This document shows positions 23,488 through 32,879 of a stretch of 37,507 nucleotides of DNA, in pieces (within the stretch, counting starts at the first letter, position 1; every line of letters begins with the position of its first letter). The notes beneath the pieces were generated by a model. That model searched no databases. It was not told the origin of the DNA and saw nothing but the letters and a program-made list of their open reading frames with translations. The position numbers and the translations under genes were made by a program. The DNA is from an uncultured Cytophagaceae bacterium (GTDB lineage: Bacteria; Bacteroidota; Bacteroidia; Cytophagales; Spirosomataceae), in assembly GCA_938008575.1 (NCBI GenBank), contig CALLKB010000098.1, positions 1 to 37,507 on the forward strand, written 5' to 3'.

Positions 23488-25512
23488 ATGAGAAAAAAAT
23501 ACGCCTTGCTTGGCCTAGCATTAATGCTTGGCTCTCTTTCATTAAAAGCACAAAATCCTTCAAAATTTATTGATCGAGCAAACATGAACCTGAGTGTCAA
23601 ACCAGGGGATGATTTTGTTACTTATTCCAATGGCAACTGGGTCAAAAACAACCCAATTCCTGCAAAAGAAACGCGCTGGGGAAGTTTTAACCAATTGCGC
23701 GATTTCAATATCAATGCAGTTAAAACAATCTTAGAAAGTACGCAAGGCACAAAGGCTTTGGCAGGATCTGTAGAAAAACGCGTAGCGGATTTTTATGCTG
23801 CGGCCATGGATAGTTTGGCGATTGAAAAATTAGGATTCACGCCTATTCAATCCGATTTAAACCAAATCCAATCTTTACAATTTAAGTCGCAAATCGTAAC
23901 TGAAATTGCACGCTTACGTAAATCAGGAGCGGCATCTCCCCTATTCAGTTTTTATGTAGGTCAAGATCGCAAACAAGTAGAAAAGATGGTTCCACAATTA
24001 GGCCAAGGAGGAACTTCACTGCCTGATCGAGACTATTATTTAAAATCAGATGCCCGTAGCCTTAAAATACAGGAGGCTTTCAAAAACTATGTGAGCACTC
24101 TTTTCCAACTGATTGGCACCAGTGAAGCACAGGCTAAGTTGAATGCTGAATCAATTTTCCAATTGGAAAAAAAATTAGCGGAAGCACAGATGTCACGTGT
24201 GGAAATGCGCGATCCATACAAGACTTATAATAAATTTGCGTTTGCTGATTTCAATCAAAAAACTCCTGCATTTAATTGGGCGATGACCTTCCAAGATTAT
24301 GGTACGAACGCTCCAGATTCTATGTTGGTATCCGCACCAAAATTCTTCGAATCTGCGAATAAACTTTTGATCGAAACTCCAATAGAAACTTGGAAGACCT
24401 ACTTAACTTGGAATGTATTGAAAAGTTCAGCGGCCTATTTGAGTTCTCCTTTTGTCAAAGCAAACTTCGCATTTAGCCAAGTTTTGAGCGGACAGAAGGT
24501 ACAAACGCCTCGTTGGCAGCGTATGTCATCCTTGACAGATGGTACCATTGGTGAATTATTAGGCCAATTATACGTGGCAAAATATTTCAAACCTGAAGCA
24601 AAAGCGCGCATGGTAGAATTGGTAGCTAATTTACGTAAGGCATTTGAAATCCGTATCAATCAATTGGATTGGATGAGTGCTGAAACAAAGCAAAAAGCAA
24701 AGGATAAATTACATGCATTTACACCGAAAATTGGTTATCCTGATAAATGGAAAAACTATGATGGCTTAGAGATTTCGTCCACTGAATTCTACAAAAATGT
24801 ACGAAATGCAGGCGCATGGGGTTTCCAAGAGAATATTAGTCAAATTGGCAAACCTGTCGACCGCAGCAAATGGGGCATGACTCCACCAACAGTGAATGCC
24901 TATTACAGCCCAGTAATGAATGAAATTGTATTCCCAGCGGGTATTTTACAATTCCCTTTCTTTGATGCCAAAGCAGATGATGCCATTAACTATGGTGGAA
25001 TTGGCGCTGTGATTGGTCACGAAATGTCACATGGATTTGATGATTCAGGAAGTCAATATGACAAAGACGGAACTTTACGCAACTGGTGGTCGAAGGAGGA
25101 TTTAGCAAAATTTAAGGCTAAGACTGAATTATTAGGGAAACAATTTGATGCCTATACCATTTTGGACACCTTGCACGTGAATGGCAAATTGACCATGGGA
25201 GAGAACATTGGTGATTTGGGTGGCTTGAATATGGCTTATGAGGCATTCAAAATGACCAAGCAAGGAAAATCAAAAACGAAATTGGATGGATTTACGCCAG
25301 ACCAACGCTTTTTCTTGGCTTGGGCACAAGTTTGGAGAGGAACCACATTGCCAGAAACCGCAGCACAATTAGTTCAAACAGATCCACATTCACCGAATGA
25401 ATTCCGGACAATTGGAACGCCTGTCAACATGGATGCTTGGTATAAGGCATTTGATGTAAAACCGGGAGATAAATTGTACAAGAAACCGGAGGATCGGATT
25501 AAAATATGGTAA
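23488..25512 (+). CDS. pepO: secreted M13 family zinc metallopeptidase (neprilysin/PepO-like)
   Basis: 674 residues with a signal peptide (ends LKAQ). The zinc site HEMSH is at 511-515 and the third ligand Glu572 lies in GENIGDLGG, with Asp576 supporting, as in neprilysin. NAYYSPVMNEIVFPAGIL is the conserved M13 substrate-binding segment, and the terminus EDRIKIW matches the usual C-terminal Trp. These enzymes cut oligopeptides up to about 40 residues. Start chosen for the signal peptide; 54 bp divergent from the S9 gene, sharing a very small promoter region. Confidence 0.92.
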   Translation: MRKKYALLGLALMLGSLSLKAQNPSKFIDRANMNLSVKPGDDFVTYSNGNWVKNNPIPAKETRWGSFNQLRDFNINAVKTILESTQGTKALAGSVEKRVADFYAAAMDSLAIEKLGFTPIQSDLNQIQSLQFKSQIVTEIARLRKSGAASPLFSFYVGQDRKQVEKMVPQLGQGGTSLPDRDYYLKSDARSLKIQEAFKNYVSTLFQLIGTSEAQAKLNAESIFQLEKKLAEAQMSRVEMRDPYKTYNKFAFADFNQKTPAFNWAMTFQDYGTNAPDSMLVSAPKFFESANKLLIETPIETWKTYLTWNVLKSSAAYLSSPFVKANFAFSQVLSGQKVQTPRWQRMSSLTDGTIGELLGQLYVAKYFKPEAKARMVELVANLRKAFEIRINQLDWMSAETKQKAKDKLHAFTPKIGYPDKWKNYDGLEISSTEFYKNVRNAGAWGFQENISQIGKPVDRSKWGMTPPTVNAYYSPVMNEIVFPAGILQFPFFDAKADDAINYGGIGAVIGHEMSHGFDDSGSQYDKDGTLRNWWSKEDLAKFKAKTELLGKQFDAYTILDTLHVNGKLTMGENIGDLGGLNMAYEAFKMTKQGKSKTKLDGFTPDQRFFLAWAQVWRGTTLPETAAQLVQTDPHSPNEFRTIGTPVNMDAWYKAFDVKPGDKLYKKPEDRIKIW

Positions 25513-25516
25513 AAAA

Positions 25517-25577
25517 GTAGAGACGCGATACCTCGCGTCTTTAATTGAATATAAGACGCGAAGTATCGCGTCTCTAC
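25517..25577. repeat. 25-bp inverted repeat with palindromic arms
   Basis: Arms at 25517-25541 and 25553-25577 are reverse complements with one mismatch; the 11-bp spacer is TAATTGAATAT. Each arm is itself a hairpin (AGACGCGA-N4-TCGCGTCT). Starts 5 bp after the M13 stop. The word GTAGAGACGCGAT...TCGCGTCTCTAC resembles a widely dispersed bacterial repeat; MITE- or REP-like origin is inferred. Confidence 0.75.
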
Positions 25578-25583
25578 AATAAT

Positions 25584-25611
25584 AAAATGGCGACCGAAGG
25601 GTCGCCATTTT
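25584..25611. terminator. bidirectional terminator between the M13 and S9 genes
   Basis: A 12-bp perfect stem AAAATGGCGACC/GGTCGCCATTTT with a GAAG tetraloop. The A-run on one side and T-run on the other make it work in both directions, for the plus-strand M13 gene (stop 25512) and the minus-strand S9 gene (stop at 25615). Confidence 0.85.
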
Positions 25612-25614
25612 AAT

Positions 25615-28026
25615 TTATTTCAAATACTTTTCTAACCACTGAAACTGTTCCCACAGCAAGTGTAAGACATTCTCCCGACCGCGGTAACTATGCGCTTCAT
25701 AGGGTAAATACACAAAACGCGTAGTTCCTCCATTACCTTTCAGAGCTGCATAGAGGCGCTCACTGTTGATCGGATAAGTACCTGTATTATCATCTTGCTC
25801 GCCATGCACTAATAAAATCGGCTCTTTGATTTTATCCGCAAAACTAAATGGGCTCATCTCATAATATAATTGAGGAGCTTGCCAGTAAGTTCGATCTTCA
25901 TTTTGGAAACCAAATGGCGTCAGCGTACGATTATATGCACCACTCCTAGCAATTCCCGCCTTAAACAAGTCGGTATGAGCCAATAAATTAGCCGTCATAA
26001 ATGCACCATAACTATGCCCACCTACGGCCATTCGTTTACGATCGCCCACCCCTAATTGAACCAAATGATCAATCGCAGCAGATGCATTCAATTTCAATTG
26101 TTCAACAAAATTATCATTGGGTTTCTTTGTTGCATCTGTTGAAACTATCGGCATTTCTGCATTATCCAAGATTGCATAGCCTTGCGTAGCATAGTAAATT
26201 GGAGAAGCCCAACTCAACGTAGTAAAACGATCTTTGCTACCTCTGACCTGTGCAGCATCAGCAGCTGAATTAAATTCACGTGGATATGCCCAGATTAATA
26301 CAGGCAATGGTCCATCCTTTTCTTTATTGTACCCTTTTGGCAAGTATAAATCACCTGTTAGATCGACTCCATCGGCACGCTTATATTTGATTTTCTCCTT
26401 GGTTATACCAACTAAATTAGGATAGGGATTTTCAAATTGCGTCAAAGCCTTATCTTGACCTTGATTAAACAGATTCTTTATGAAATAGTTCGGAACCTCC
26501 GTTTGTGATTCCTTTCTACTCAAAACGATTCCCTTTTCTTCATCAATCACCTCTTCGACCTGTTCAAAATTACCCGGTTTCGCTCTCCAGATAATCTCAT
26601 TATTCTTCGTTGATAAATCAAACTTCGCGATAAAAGGAAGATCCCCTTGATCAGATGAACCAACAGGGTTATTCATCAAAATTTTTGTTCCGCCATCTGT
26701 CAACTGGATTACCTCACGTCCAAAGGAGTTTTTTGCGCGAACAGGGCTCCCAGGATTTCGATAAGCATCCGTTAAGTTCCGCTCATACAAAGTTTCCATC
26801 GTACCCTTAGCAGGAGAATAAAGGCTCACTTTAGAAGCCTGCTTTCCACGTAATACTTCAGTAACCAAAGCCACTTGATTATTTCCCCAAGTTACATCGG
26901 CAAAACGCATTTGGGTTTTAAATAACACTTTCGCCTCTTGCGTAAATGGTGACGCTAAGCCATAAACAGCATCGTGAAATTCAACTTGTTTTTTAATGAT
27001 ACCGCTATCTAGCGGCATCGCGTACACAATCGTAGCAGGCTCATCATCACGCCATTCAAATCTCCTAGGCACATTTTGCACATTATCATTCCCTGCGGGA
27101 GCGCTCTCCGAAGAAGGAAGTTTGGCCAATTCTTTTATGACTTTCCCTTCCAAATTCAAAACTGAAACCATCGAAGTAAACCCATACGCAGGTACCGCAT
27201 ACGAGAATGGCTTCGTTAAAGTTGTCGTTAAAAGATACTGACGATCAGGAGACAGTTGAAAGGAATTGGTTAATTCCGGTTTTCCAATTTTCTGATTCAC
27301 TCCATTTTTATACAATACCAGTTGGCTTTCAGCATAATATGCGAATAAATTTTCGTCATAAGGCGACTTAATCAAATCCTGAAAGGTAGGTCTTGGAGCA
27401 GACTTACCCACAGTTTGTTGGATCGTAGGTCCCTTCGGTGTAATCGGACGCTTGGGAGCTCCTGCGGCATCATGCGTCGTAGCTTTGTAAAGAATAGTCT
27501 GGTCATCCACCCAAACGAAAGCATTACCTAGTACGAGATTAAGGGGTGTAGAATTTACACGAGTTGCTTTCTTTGTGGCTATATCAATAACATATAGATC
27601 AATTCGATTTACCTCGGTTTGAGTAAAGGCAATTTTCGTCTCAGATGGATTCCATGCAATAGCTCCAGCCGCTAGATTTTGAGGTAAACCCGTAATCGCC
27701 GTTTTCGCACCTGACTTAATCGACTGCAAGGTGATGCTGCTAATGGGGCTTTGTCTACTCGGTGAAAAATTTAAAGGATTCAATCGTAATCCTGCGATTT
27801 TCATTTCCGGTTGGCCTAATTCCTCTACCGAAGGATAAGAATTTCGGCCCAATAATAAAAGATATTCTGCTTTAGAATCAATACGAACTAAGGGAGTTGG
27901 CTTAGCTAAAAGTAAATCAGCAATCACCTTAGGTGGCACTTGATACGAATCAGTGTCCTGAGCAAATCCAACCGACTGATTAAATAGTATTGCGCTCAGC
28001 GATAAAAAAAGGGCTATTTTTTTCAT
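25615..28026 (-). CDS. secreted S9 family peptidase, glutamyl endopeptidase-like
   Basis: 803 residues with signal peptide (MKKIALFLSLSAILFNQSVGFAQ). N-terminal beta-propeller, then an alpha/beta hydrolase domain with Ser672 in GGHSYGAFM, Asp746 in HGEQDDNTG and His779 in YEAHSYRG. The length and HSYGAFMTANLLAHTDLFKAG-type active site resemble plant chloroplast glutamyl endopeptidase and its bacterial homologues. It lies 48 bp after susD-2, and that gap holds a strong hairpin, so its expression probably depends on read-through from the SusCD operon. Convergent with the M13 gene. Confidence 0.88.
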   Translation of the reverse strand: MKKIALFLSLSAILFNQSVGFAQDTDSYQVPPKVIADLLLAKPTPLVRIDSKAEYLLLLGRNSYPSVEELGQPEMKIAGLRLNPLNFSPSRQSPISSITLQSIKSGAKTAITGLPQNLAAGAIAWNPSETKIAFTQTEVNRIDLYVIDIATKKATRVNSTPLNLVLGNAFVWVDDQTILYKATTHDAAGAPKRPITPKGPTIQQTVGKSAPRPTFQDLIKSPYDENLFAYYAESQLVLYKNGVNQKIGKPELTNSFQLSPDRQYLLTTTLTKPFSYAVPAYGFTSMVSVLNLEGKVIKELAKLPSSESAPAGNDNVQNVPRRFEWRDDEPATIVYAMPLDSGIIKKQVEFHDAVYGLASPFTQEAKVLFKTQMRFADVTWGNNQVALVTEVLRGKQASKVSLYSPAKGTMETLYERNLTDAYRNPGSPVRAKNSFGREVIQLTDGGTKILMNNPVGSSDQGDLPFIAKFDLSTKNNEIIWRAKPGNFEQVEEVIDEEKGIVLSRKESQTEVPNYFIKNLFNQGQDKALTQFENPYPNLVGITKEKIKYKRADGVDLTGDLYLPKGYNKEKDGPLPVLIWAYPREFNSAADAAQVRGSKDRFTTLSWASPIYYATQGYAILDNAEMPIVSTDATKKPNDNFVEQLKLNASAAIDHLVQLGVGDRKRMAVGGHSYGAFMTANLLAHTDLFKAGIARSGAYNRTLTPFGFQNEDRTYWQAPQLYYEMSPFSFADKIKEPILLVHGEQDDNTGTYPINSERLYAALKGNGGTTRFVYLPYEAHSYRGRENVLHLLWEQFQWLEKYLK

Positions 28027-28037
28027 AAGAATAGGTT

Positions 28038-28071
28038 AAAAAAAGGTGGCTGAAATTTCAGCCACCTTTTT
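28038..28071 (-). terminator. strong hairpin between susD-2 and the S9 peptidase gene
   Basis: GGTGGCTGAAATTTCAGCCACC (28045-28066) is a perfect 22-bp palindrome flanked by seven A and five T. It begins 4-9 bp past the susD-2 stop and ends 12 bp before the peptidase ATG. It can be a terminator, but the peptidase has no space for its own promoter behind it; partial attenuation is the more likely role. Confidence 0.75.
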
Positions 28072-28074
28072 ATT

Positions 28075-29556
28075 TTATAATGGATTTTGAACAATCGCAG
28101 GATTCGCATTGATCTCACGACGTGGGATTAAAAATTCCCAACGAACATCACCGGGAGCTACATCATATAATAATGCAACGGAAGCAATTGCATTCGTACC
28201 ATTACGGTTTAATGCTGCATTCATACGCTTCAAGTCTAAGAAACGATGTCCCTCACCCCACAATTCGATACGGCGATGAATCAAAATTTCGTCTAACAAA
28301 GCTTGACCCGTATTGGTCGATTTTACATAAGAAGCATCTCTTGTTTTGATTAATTCAAACAATACTTGAGATGCGCCAGCTGCATCATTTAAGCGAGCTT
28401 TCGCCTCCGCTTCAATCAAATACATTTCTGCTGCACGCATGTAGGGTACATCACCCATAGCGGATGTTGAAGGAACACCTGGCAATCTGAATTTTTGATT
28501 CAAGAACTTAGGACGAACACCTCCTGGAGGTACGACAGAGTTTGCAGCAGTTGGCGTCTCCACCCACATCTTAGAACGAATATCCGTTGCAGGAATTTTA
28601 CTAAAAAGTAAGCTGTTAATTACCTTAGGATACGTACGAATTACGGTCGAGTTGTAGTTACAAGAAATGTATGAGTGATATCCACCGAAATATTCAGTTT
28701 GATCTTCTAGGTGATCAAAACCCCACATCCATTCTGAATTTGCAATATCTTGAAAACCATCCACATATTGGGTAGCAGACATCGGCTGATATCCAGCACG
28801 TGCTTCAGCTGCAAATTTTGCAGCGTTCGCCCAATTTTGCTGAACAAGTGCCACACGAGCTTGCAAACCTTTCACAACGCTTAAATTAATGTGAGACTTA
28901 TTGGCACGTGAAGTAGTCAATAAGGCTGCAGCATCAGCTAAGTCTTTATTGATTTGAGTATAAACTTCTTCCACTGTATTTCTTGGTAGCCCCGTAGTCA
29001 TAGGCTCTAGAACCAAGGGAACTCCTAACTGAGCGTTTGGTTTAGATAAAGCATCGTAACGTTTTCCGTACAATTGAACCAAATTAAAATACCCAAATGC
29101 ACGTAAAGCCAAAGCTTCACCCTTTAGTGTATTTTTATCTGCAGCTGGACCAACCGCCTTATCGATATTTGCAATACCTATATTGGCATTACCAATGATT
29201 CGATAATACATTTCCCAAGGAAACTGAGCCATTGTGTTAACATCGGAGCGGTGAGCAGTCCAACGAGTTTCCCCCACGTGCCAAGAAGCTGCTGTGGTAC
29301 CAATAATCATATCCTCTCCCATGTGATCTAAAATGATCATCATCGCTGGGTGACCAGAATGGCCCTGAGAACTCAAATAACGTACAATAAAAGAACGGTA
29401 TATACCGTTGACTGCTGCAGCCGCGTTTTTGGTTGTTGCATAAGCAGAACCTGCATCGATACTTGCCGTAGGCGTCGTATCTAAATAAACGTTCTCACAT
29501 GAAATCGAAATCATGCCGAACATAAATGCTAAAATTATTACTAATTTATTTTTCAT
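28075..29556 (-). CDS. SusD/RagB family nutrient-binding lipoprotein (pair 2)
   Basis: 493 residues; signal with lipobox SISC. The TPR-rich SusD fold shows NGIYRSFIVRYL near the start, LKGEALALRAFGYFNLVQLYG and VPYMRAAEMYLIEAEAKARL, and the C-terminal RRIELWGEGHRFLDLKRM hallmark. It sits on the outer membrane and forms the lid of SusC. It follows its SusC partner by 9 bp. The ligand cannot be read from sequence; nearby peptidases suggest oligopeptides. Confidence 0.92.
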   Translation of the reverse strand: MKNKLVIILAFMFGMISISCENVYLDTTPTASIDAGSAYATTKNAAAAVNGIYRSFIVRYLSSQGHSGHPAMMIILDHMGEDMIIGTTAASWHVGETRWTAHRSDVNTMAQFPWEMYYRIIGNANIGIANIDKAVGPAADKNTLKGEALALRAFGYFNLVQLYGKRYDALSKPNAQLGVPLVLEPMTTGLPRNTVEEVYTQINKDLADAAALLTTSRANKSHINLSVVKGLQARVALVQQNWANAAKFAAEARAGYQPMSATQYVDGFQDIANSEWMWGFDHLEDQTEYFGGYHSYISCNYNSTVIRTYPKVINSLLFSKIPATDIRSKMWVETPTAANSVVPPGGVRPKFLNQKFRLPGVPSTSAMGDVPYMRAAEMYLIEAEAKARLNDAAGASQVLFELIKTRDASYVKSTNTGQALLDEILIHRRIELWGEGHRFLDLKRMNAALNRNGTNAIASVALLYDVAPGDVRWEFLIPRREINANPAIVQNPL

Positions 29557-29565
29557 GATTCAAAA

Positions 29566-32500
29566 TTATAAAGAGAATGAAATACCTAATACCAATGATT
29601 TCGCTGGGCTATAAACGTTACTTGTCGTTCCACCAAAGTTTTGTTGGACGTTCATACCGCTACGACGAGACAACATCAAGAAATTCTCCCCACTTACGTA
29701 AACCTGTGCATTGTCGATTTTCAATTTTGACATGAACGATTTTGGAATACGATAAGACAATGTAACCGTACGGATATTCATAAAACTACCGTCGATTAAC
29801 CAACGATCAGAGGCTGCATCAAAATCCGCAGTACGTCCATTATCCATTCGTGGTACTTCCGTGATATCGCCTGGATTAACCCAACGCTTTAAGATATCAA
29901 CGTGCTTCGCACTGTGGTATCCTGCACTCATTAAGCTAGCATACGCGCCATCATAAATCTTACCACCTAATTGATAAACCATTAACGCAGAAAGCGAGAA
30001 CCCTTTATAAGTCAATGAGGTATTTACTGACCCAGTCAAGTCCGCAATGGATGTACCATTGTACCAGTAACGCGCATTCGCAATATTATTTGTCAAGGTA
30101 TCACCCGATGCTGTAATTCTTGAGTTAGAAGGAACATACGAAACCGCACGATACTCAGCCACACCCGTTTCTGGGTTTACTCCTTTGTACTCACGCAACC
30201 AATAATCATATAAAGAACTTCCTTCTTTTAACTTTTTCGTTCCATCGATGATCTCCTTACTTTCGTCAGGCATCTTCGTGATCTTGTTTTCTAATTTGGT
30301 CGCATTTAAATCAATGTGCCAGTTAAAATCTTTCGAACGAACCACATCAGCTCCCAACTGAAGCTCAATACCACGGTTGTACATTGAACCAATATTTCTA
30401 GTCTCCGTTGCAATACCTACTGACAATGGCAAAGGCACAGCAAAAATCAAGTTGGTCGACTTACGATCAAAATATTCAATTGTACCCGAAATGCGATTCT
30501 TGAACAAACCGAATTCTAAAGCCACATCAAAAGCGGTATTTGTTTCCCACTCTAATGATTTACTTCCCAAAGAAGATTGTAAAATACCTGGCTCAGTCGC
30601 ATTATTCCAGCCTAAAGCGTATAATGGCTGCCAAGCATAGTTGCTAATTCCACCATCATTACCTGTTTGGCCCCAAGAACTTCTCAATTTCAAATTATCG
30701 ATAAATGTCAATTCTTTGATAAAATCTTCTTGATCTAAACGCCAAGCAGCAGAGGCTGAGTAGAATGTTCCCCAACGCTTATCTTGATAGAATTTAGATG
30801 ATCCATCACGACGAGCTGAGAATGAAACAAAATACTTCGAATCATAATCATAATTCAAACGAGAGAAGAAACCTTCCACGCGACGAATGTCATATTGGGA
30901 GGTTAAATTCGTCGTTGTAGTAAAGTTGATCAACTCATAATTACCATCCAAAATTTGCTGCGAACGAGATCCATCTAAGCTATTGCTTACCAAGTTGTAA
31001 TTCTCGTGACCAACAAGTGCATCAACATTGTGCTTGCCAAATGAATGATTGTAAGTCAACAATTGAGACAAGTTATAATTCGTAATGTTCTCAAATGTGT
31101 TGGACGCACGACCCGCAGGAGCCCCATCACCAATCTCTGGATTACCAAATACAACGGTATTGGCATTGGTAATATCTAAACCAACATTATTGGTAAACTT
31201 GAAATCTTTTAAGAAAGTAATTTCTCCAAAAGCACGACCTCCTAGTAAGTTTCTACGGAAGAAGTTTTCGTTCAATTCCGTTTCAGCTACAACGTGACGA
31301 CCCCCATATTGAGGACGATTCGATAGACCTAATGCACTTAAGTTACCATAATCATAGCGACGTCTTCCATTTTCTAATGTTAAGAAAGTACCCGGGCTTG
31401 CAGGATTGTATGCATAAACAGGATAAATAGGTGCCATTCCACGAGTAAAGAAGAACGGGTTAACGAACGATGTACCCCCATCAGCAGTTGATTGATTCGA
31501 CGTAGTCATTGTTGTATTCATGTTGGCTCCTACTTTGAACCAATCGTTCATTTGGCTATTCAAATTTAAACGAGCTGTAAAACGATCGTAGTCAGATTTG
31601 ATTTGATATCCTTTATCATTCAAATAAGAAACAGATAAAAAGTAATCCGACTTACCATTTGAACCTGAGAAGTTCGCACTCACTTCATCACGCACACCTT
31701 GACGCATCACGGCCTTTTCCCAGTTTAAATCGTCAGCATTATAAATCAATTGGGCAGATGGATTTAATTTACCATCAGTTCCTACCAATTGAGCAAACGG
31801 AACGTTATATACGTTATAGCCTGTTCCAACAATAGCACCTAATCCAGCTGATGCAGTTGAATTCGCAGTAGCAATGGCAACCGGGCTTGTAGCACGGTAA
31901 GCTAAGTTATTACGGTTTGCCTCCCACATTAAAGGATAATAATCTGCAGGTCCTACACGATCATACTCAGGCAAGGCTCTTGTATTGAAACCTTTCGTGT
32001 ACTTAATATTAATCGAATTTTTGCCTTTGGCACCTTTTTTAGTTGTAACCATCACAACCCCGTTAGCCGCACGAGCACCATACAAAGCAGTAGATGCTGC
32101 ATCTTTTAACACCGTGATGGACTCAATATCATCATTGTTCAAGTTGGCAATACTCGCCGAATACGGCACACCATCAACAACATACAAGGGATCATTCGAA
32201 GATGAAATCGAACCAAAACCACGAATACGAACCGCGGGAGATGAACCTGGCTGGCCGTTCGTTGATGTGGTAGTAACCCCCGCTGCAATTCCTTCTAGGG
32301 CCTGTCCAATATTGGTAATAGGACGAACAGCTAATTTATCCGCCCCAATCTTTGCCGATGAACCTGTAAATGAAGATTTTTTAGCTGTACCAAATGTTGT
32401 TACAACAACCTCGTCCAACGTTGAAGCTTCCGATTGAAGTGAAATGTTAATAACTGATCGATTACCAACACGAATTTCTTGTGTACCAAAACCGACTGAA

Positions 32501-32718
32501 CTTACCTGAAGTACGGTTGAGGGAGAAACTGTCAACTTAAATGCACCATCACCATCCGTAGTAGTACCTTTGCTTGTACCCTTGATGGCAATGTTTACAC
32601 CTGGCAAAGAAGAACCGTCTTCGGTTGTTACTTTACCCGTGATTGTTCTATCTTGAGCGAGCAATGGCACCATTGCTAACAACCACAAGAAGATACTTAA
32701 TAGTAGTGTTTTTTTCAT
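29566..32718 (-). CDS. SusC/RagA family TonB-dependent transporter (pair 2)
   Basis: 1050 residues with signal peptide (MKKTLLLSIFLWLLAMVPLLAQ), a carboxypeptidase-regulatory-like domain (about 25-100: TGKVTTEDGSSLPGVNIAIKG), a TonB box-like DEVVVTTFGT, a plug with RIRGFGSISSSNDPLYVVDG and ESITVLKDAASTALYGARAANG, then the 22-strand barrel ending LVLGISFSL. Imports ligand bound by SusD across the outer membrane with TonB energy. Has its own promoter and follows a terminator, so it is a separate unit from pair 1. Length is standard for the family. Confidence 0.94.
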   Translation of the reverse strand: MKKTLLLSIFLWLLAMVPLLAQDRTITGKVTTEDGSSLPGVNIAIKGTSKGTTTDGDGAFKLTVSPSTVLQVSSVGFGTQEIRVGNRSVINISLQSEASTLDEVVVTTFGTAKKSSFTGSSAKIGADKLAVRPITNIGQALEGIAAGVTTTSTNGQPGSSPAVRIRGFGSISSSNDPLYVVDGVPYSASIANLNNDDIESITVLKDAASTALYGARAANGVVMVTTKKGAKGKNSINIKYTKGFNTRALPEYDRVGPADYYPLMWEANRNNLAYRATSPVAIATANSTASAGLGAIVGTGYNVYNVPFAQLVGTDGKLNPSAQLIYNADDLNWEKAVMRQGVRDEVSANFSGSNGKSDYFLSVSYLNDKGYQIKSDYDRFTARLNLNSQMNDWFKVGANMNTTMTTSNQSTADGGTSFVNPFFFTRGMAPIYPVYAYNPASPGTFLTLENGRRRYDYGNLSALGLSNRPQYGGRHVVAETELNENFFRRNLLGGRAFGEITFLKDFKFTNNVGLDITNANTVVFGNPEIGDGAPAGRASNTFENITNYNLSQLLTYNHSFGKHNVDALVGHENYNLVSNSLDGSRSQQILDGNYELINFTTTTNLTSQYDIRRVEGFFSRLNYDYDSKYFVSFSARRDGSSKFYQDKRWGTFYSASAAWRLDQEDFIKELTFIDNLKLRSSWGQTGNDGGISNYAWQPLYALGWNNATEPGILQSSLGSKSLEWETNTAFDVALEFGLFKNRISGTIEYFDRKSTNLIFAVPLPLSVGIATETRNIGSMYNRGIELQLGADVVRSKDFNWHIDLNATKLENKITKMPDESKEIIDGTKKLKEGSSLYDYWLREYKGVNPETGVAEYRAVSYVPSNSRITASGDTLTNNIANARYWYNGTSIADLTGSVNTSLTYKGFSLSALMVYQLGGKIYDGAYASLMSAGYHSAKHVDILKRWVNPGDITEVPRMDNGRTADFDAASDRWLIDGSFMNIRTVTLSYRIPKSFMSKLKIDNAQVYVSGENFLMLSRRSGMNVQQNFGGTTSNVYSPAKSLVLGISFSL

Positions 32719-32756
32719 AATGTCTTAGTTTAAACAATTGATGATAAGTGAATTGG

Positions 32757-32787
32757 CAAAAATAGTTGTCAATAAATTTCCAAACAA
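32757..32787 (-). promoter_or_regulatory. Bacteroidota-type promoter of susC-2
   Basis: On the minus strand TTG (32785-32787, preceded by TTTGA-type bases) is separated by 20 bp from TATTTTTG (32757-32764), which matches the TTG-N(~20)-TAnnTTTG -33/-7 consensus. The ATG at 32718 lies 38 bp downstream of the box, leaving a leader of about 30 nt. Confidence 0.65.
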
Positions 32788-32830
32788 TCAAATAATATAA
32801 ATTGTTTTTATTACCTGTATAAATAAATAA

Positions 32831-32859
32831 AAAAAGGCAACCATTACAGTTGCCTTTTT
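32831..32859 (-). terminator. Rho-independent terminator of susD-1
   Basis: Stem GGCAAC/GTTGCC (32836-32841 and 32849-32854) with a 7-nt loop, flanked by A5 and T5 so it can act on both strands. It lies 21 bp past the susD-1 stop and before the susC-2 promoter. Confidence 0.8.
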
Positions 32860-32879
32860 AAAAAATCATCTCGGAAATT

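Noticed and set aside
31985..32437. 150-codon open frame on the plus strand opposite susC-2
   Set aside because: It lies wholly antisense to a well-supported TonB-dependent transporter, has no signal or recognisable domain and reads as the complement of the plug region.
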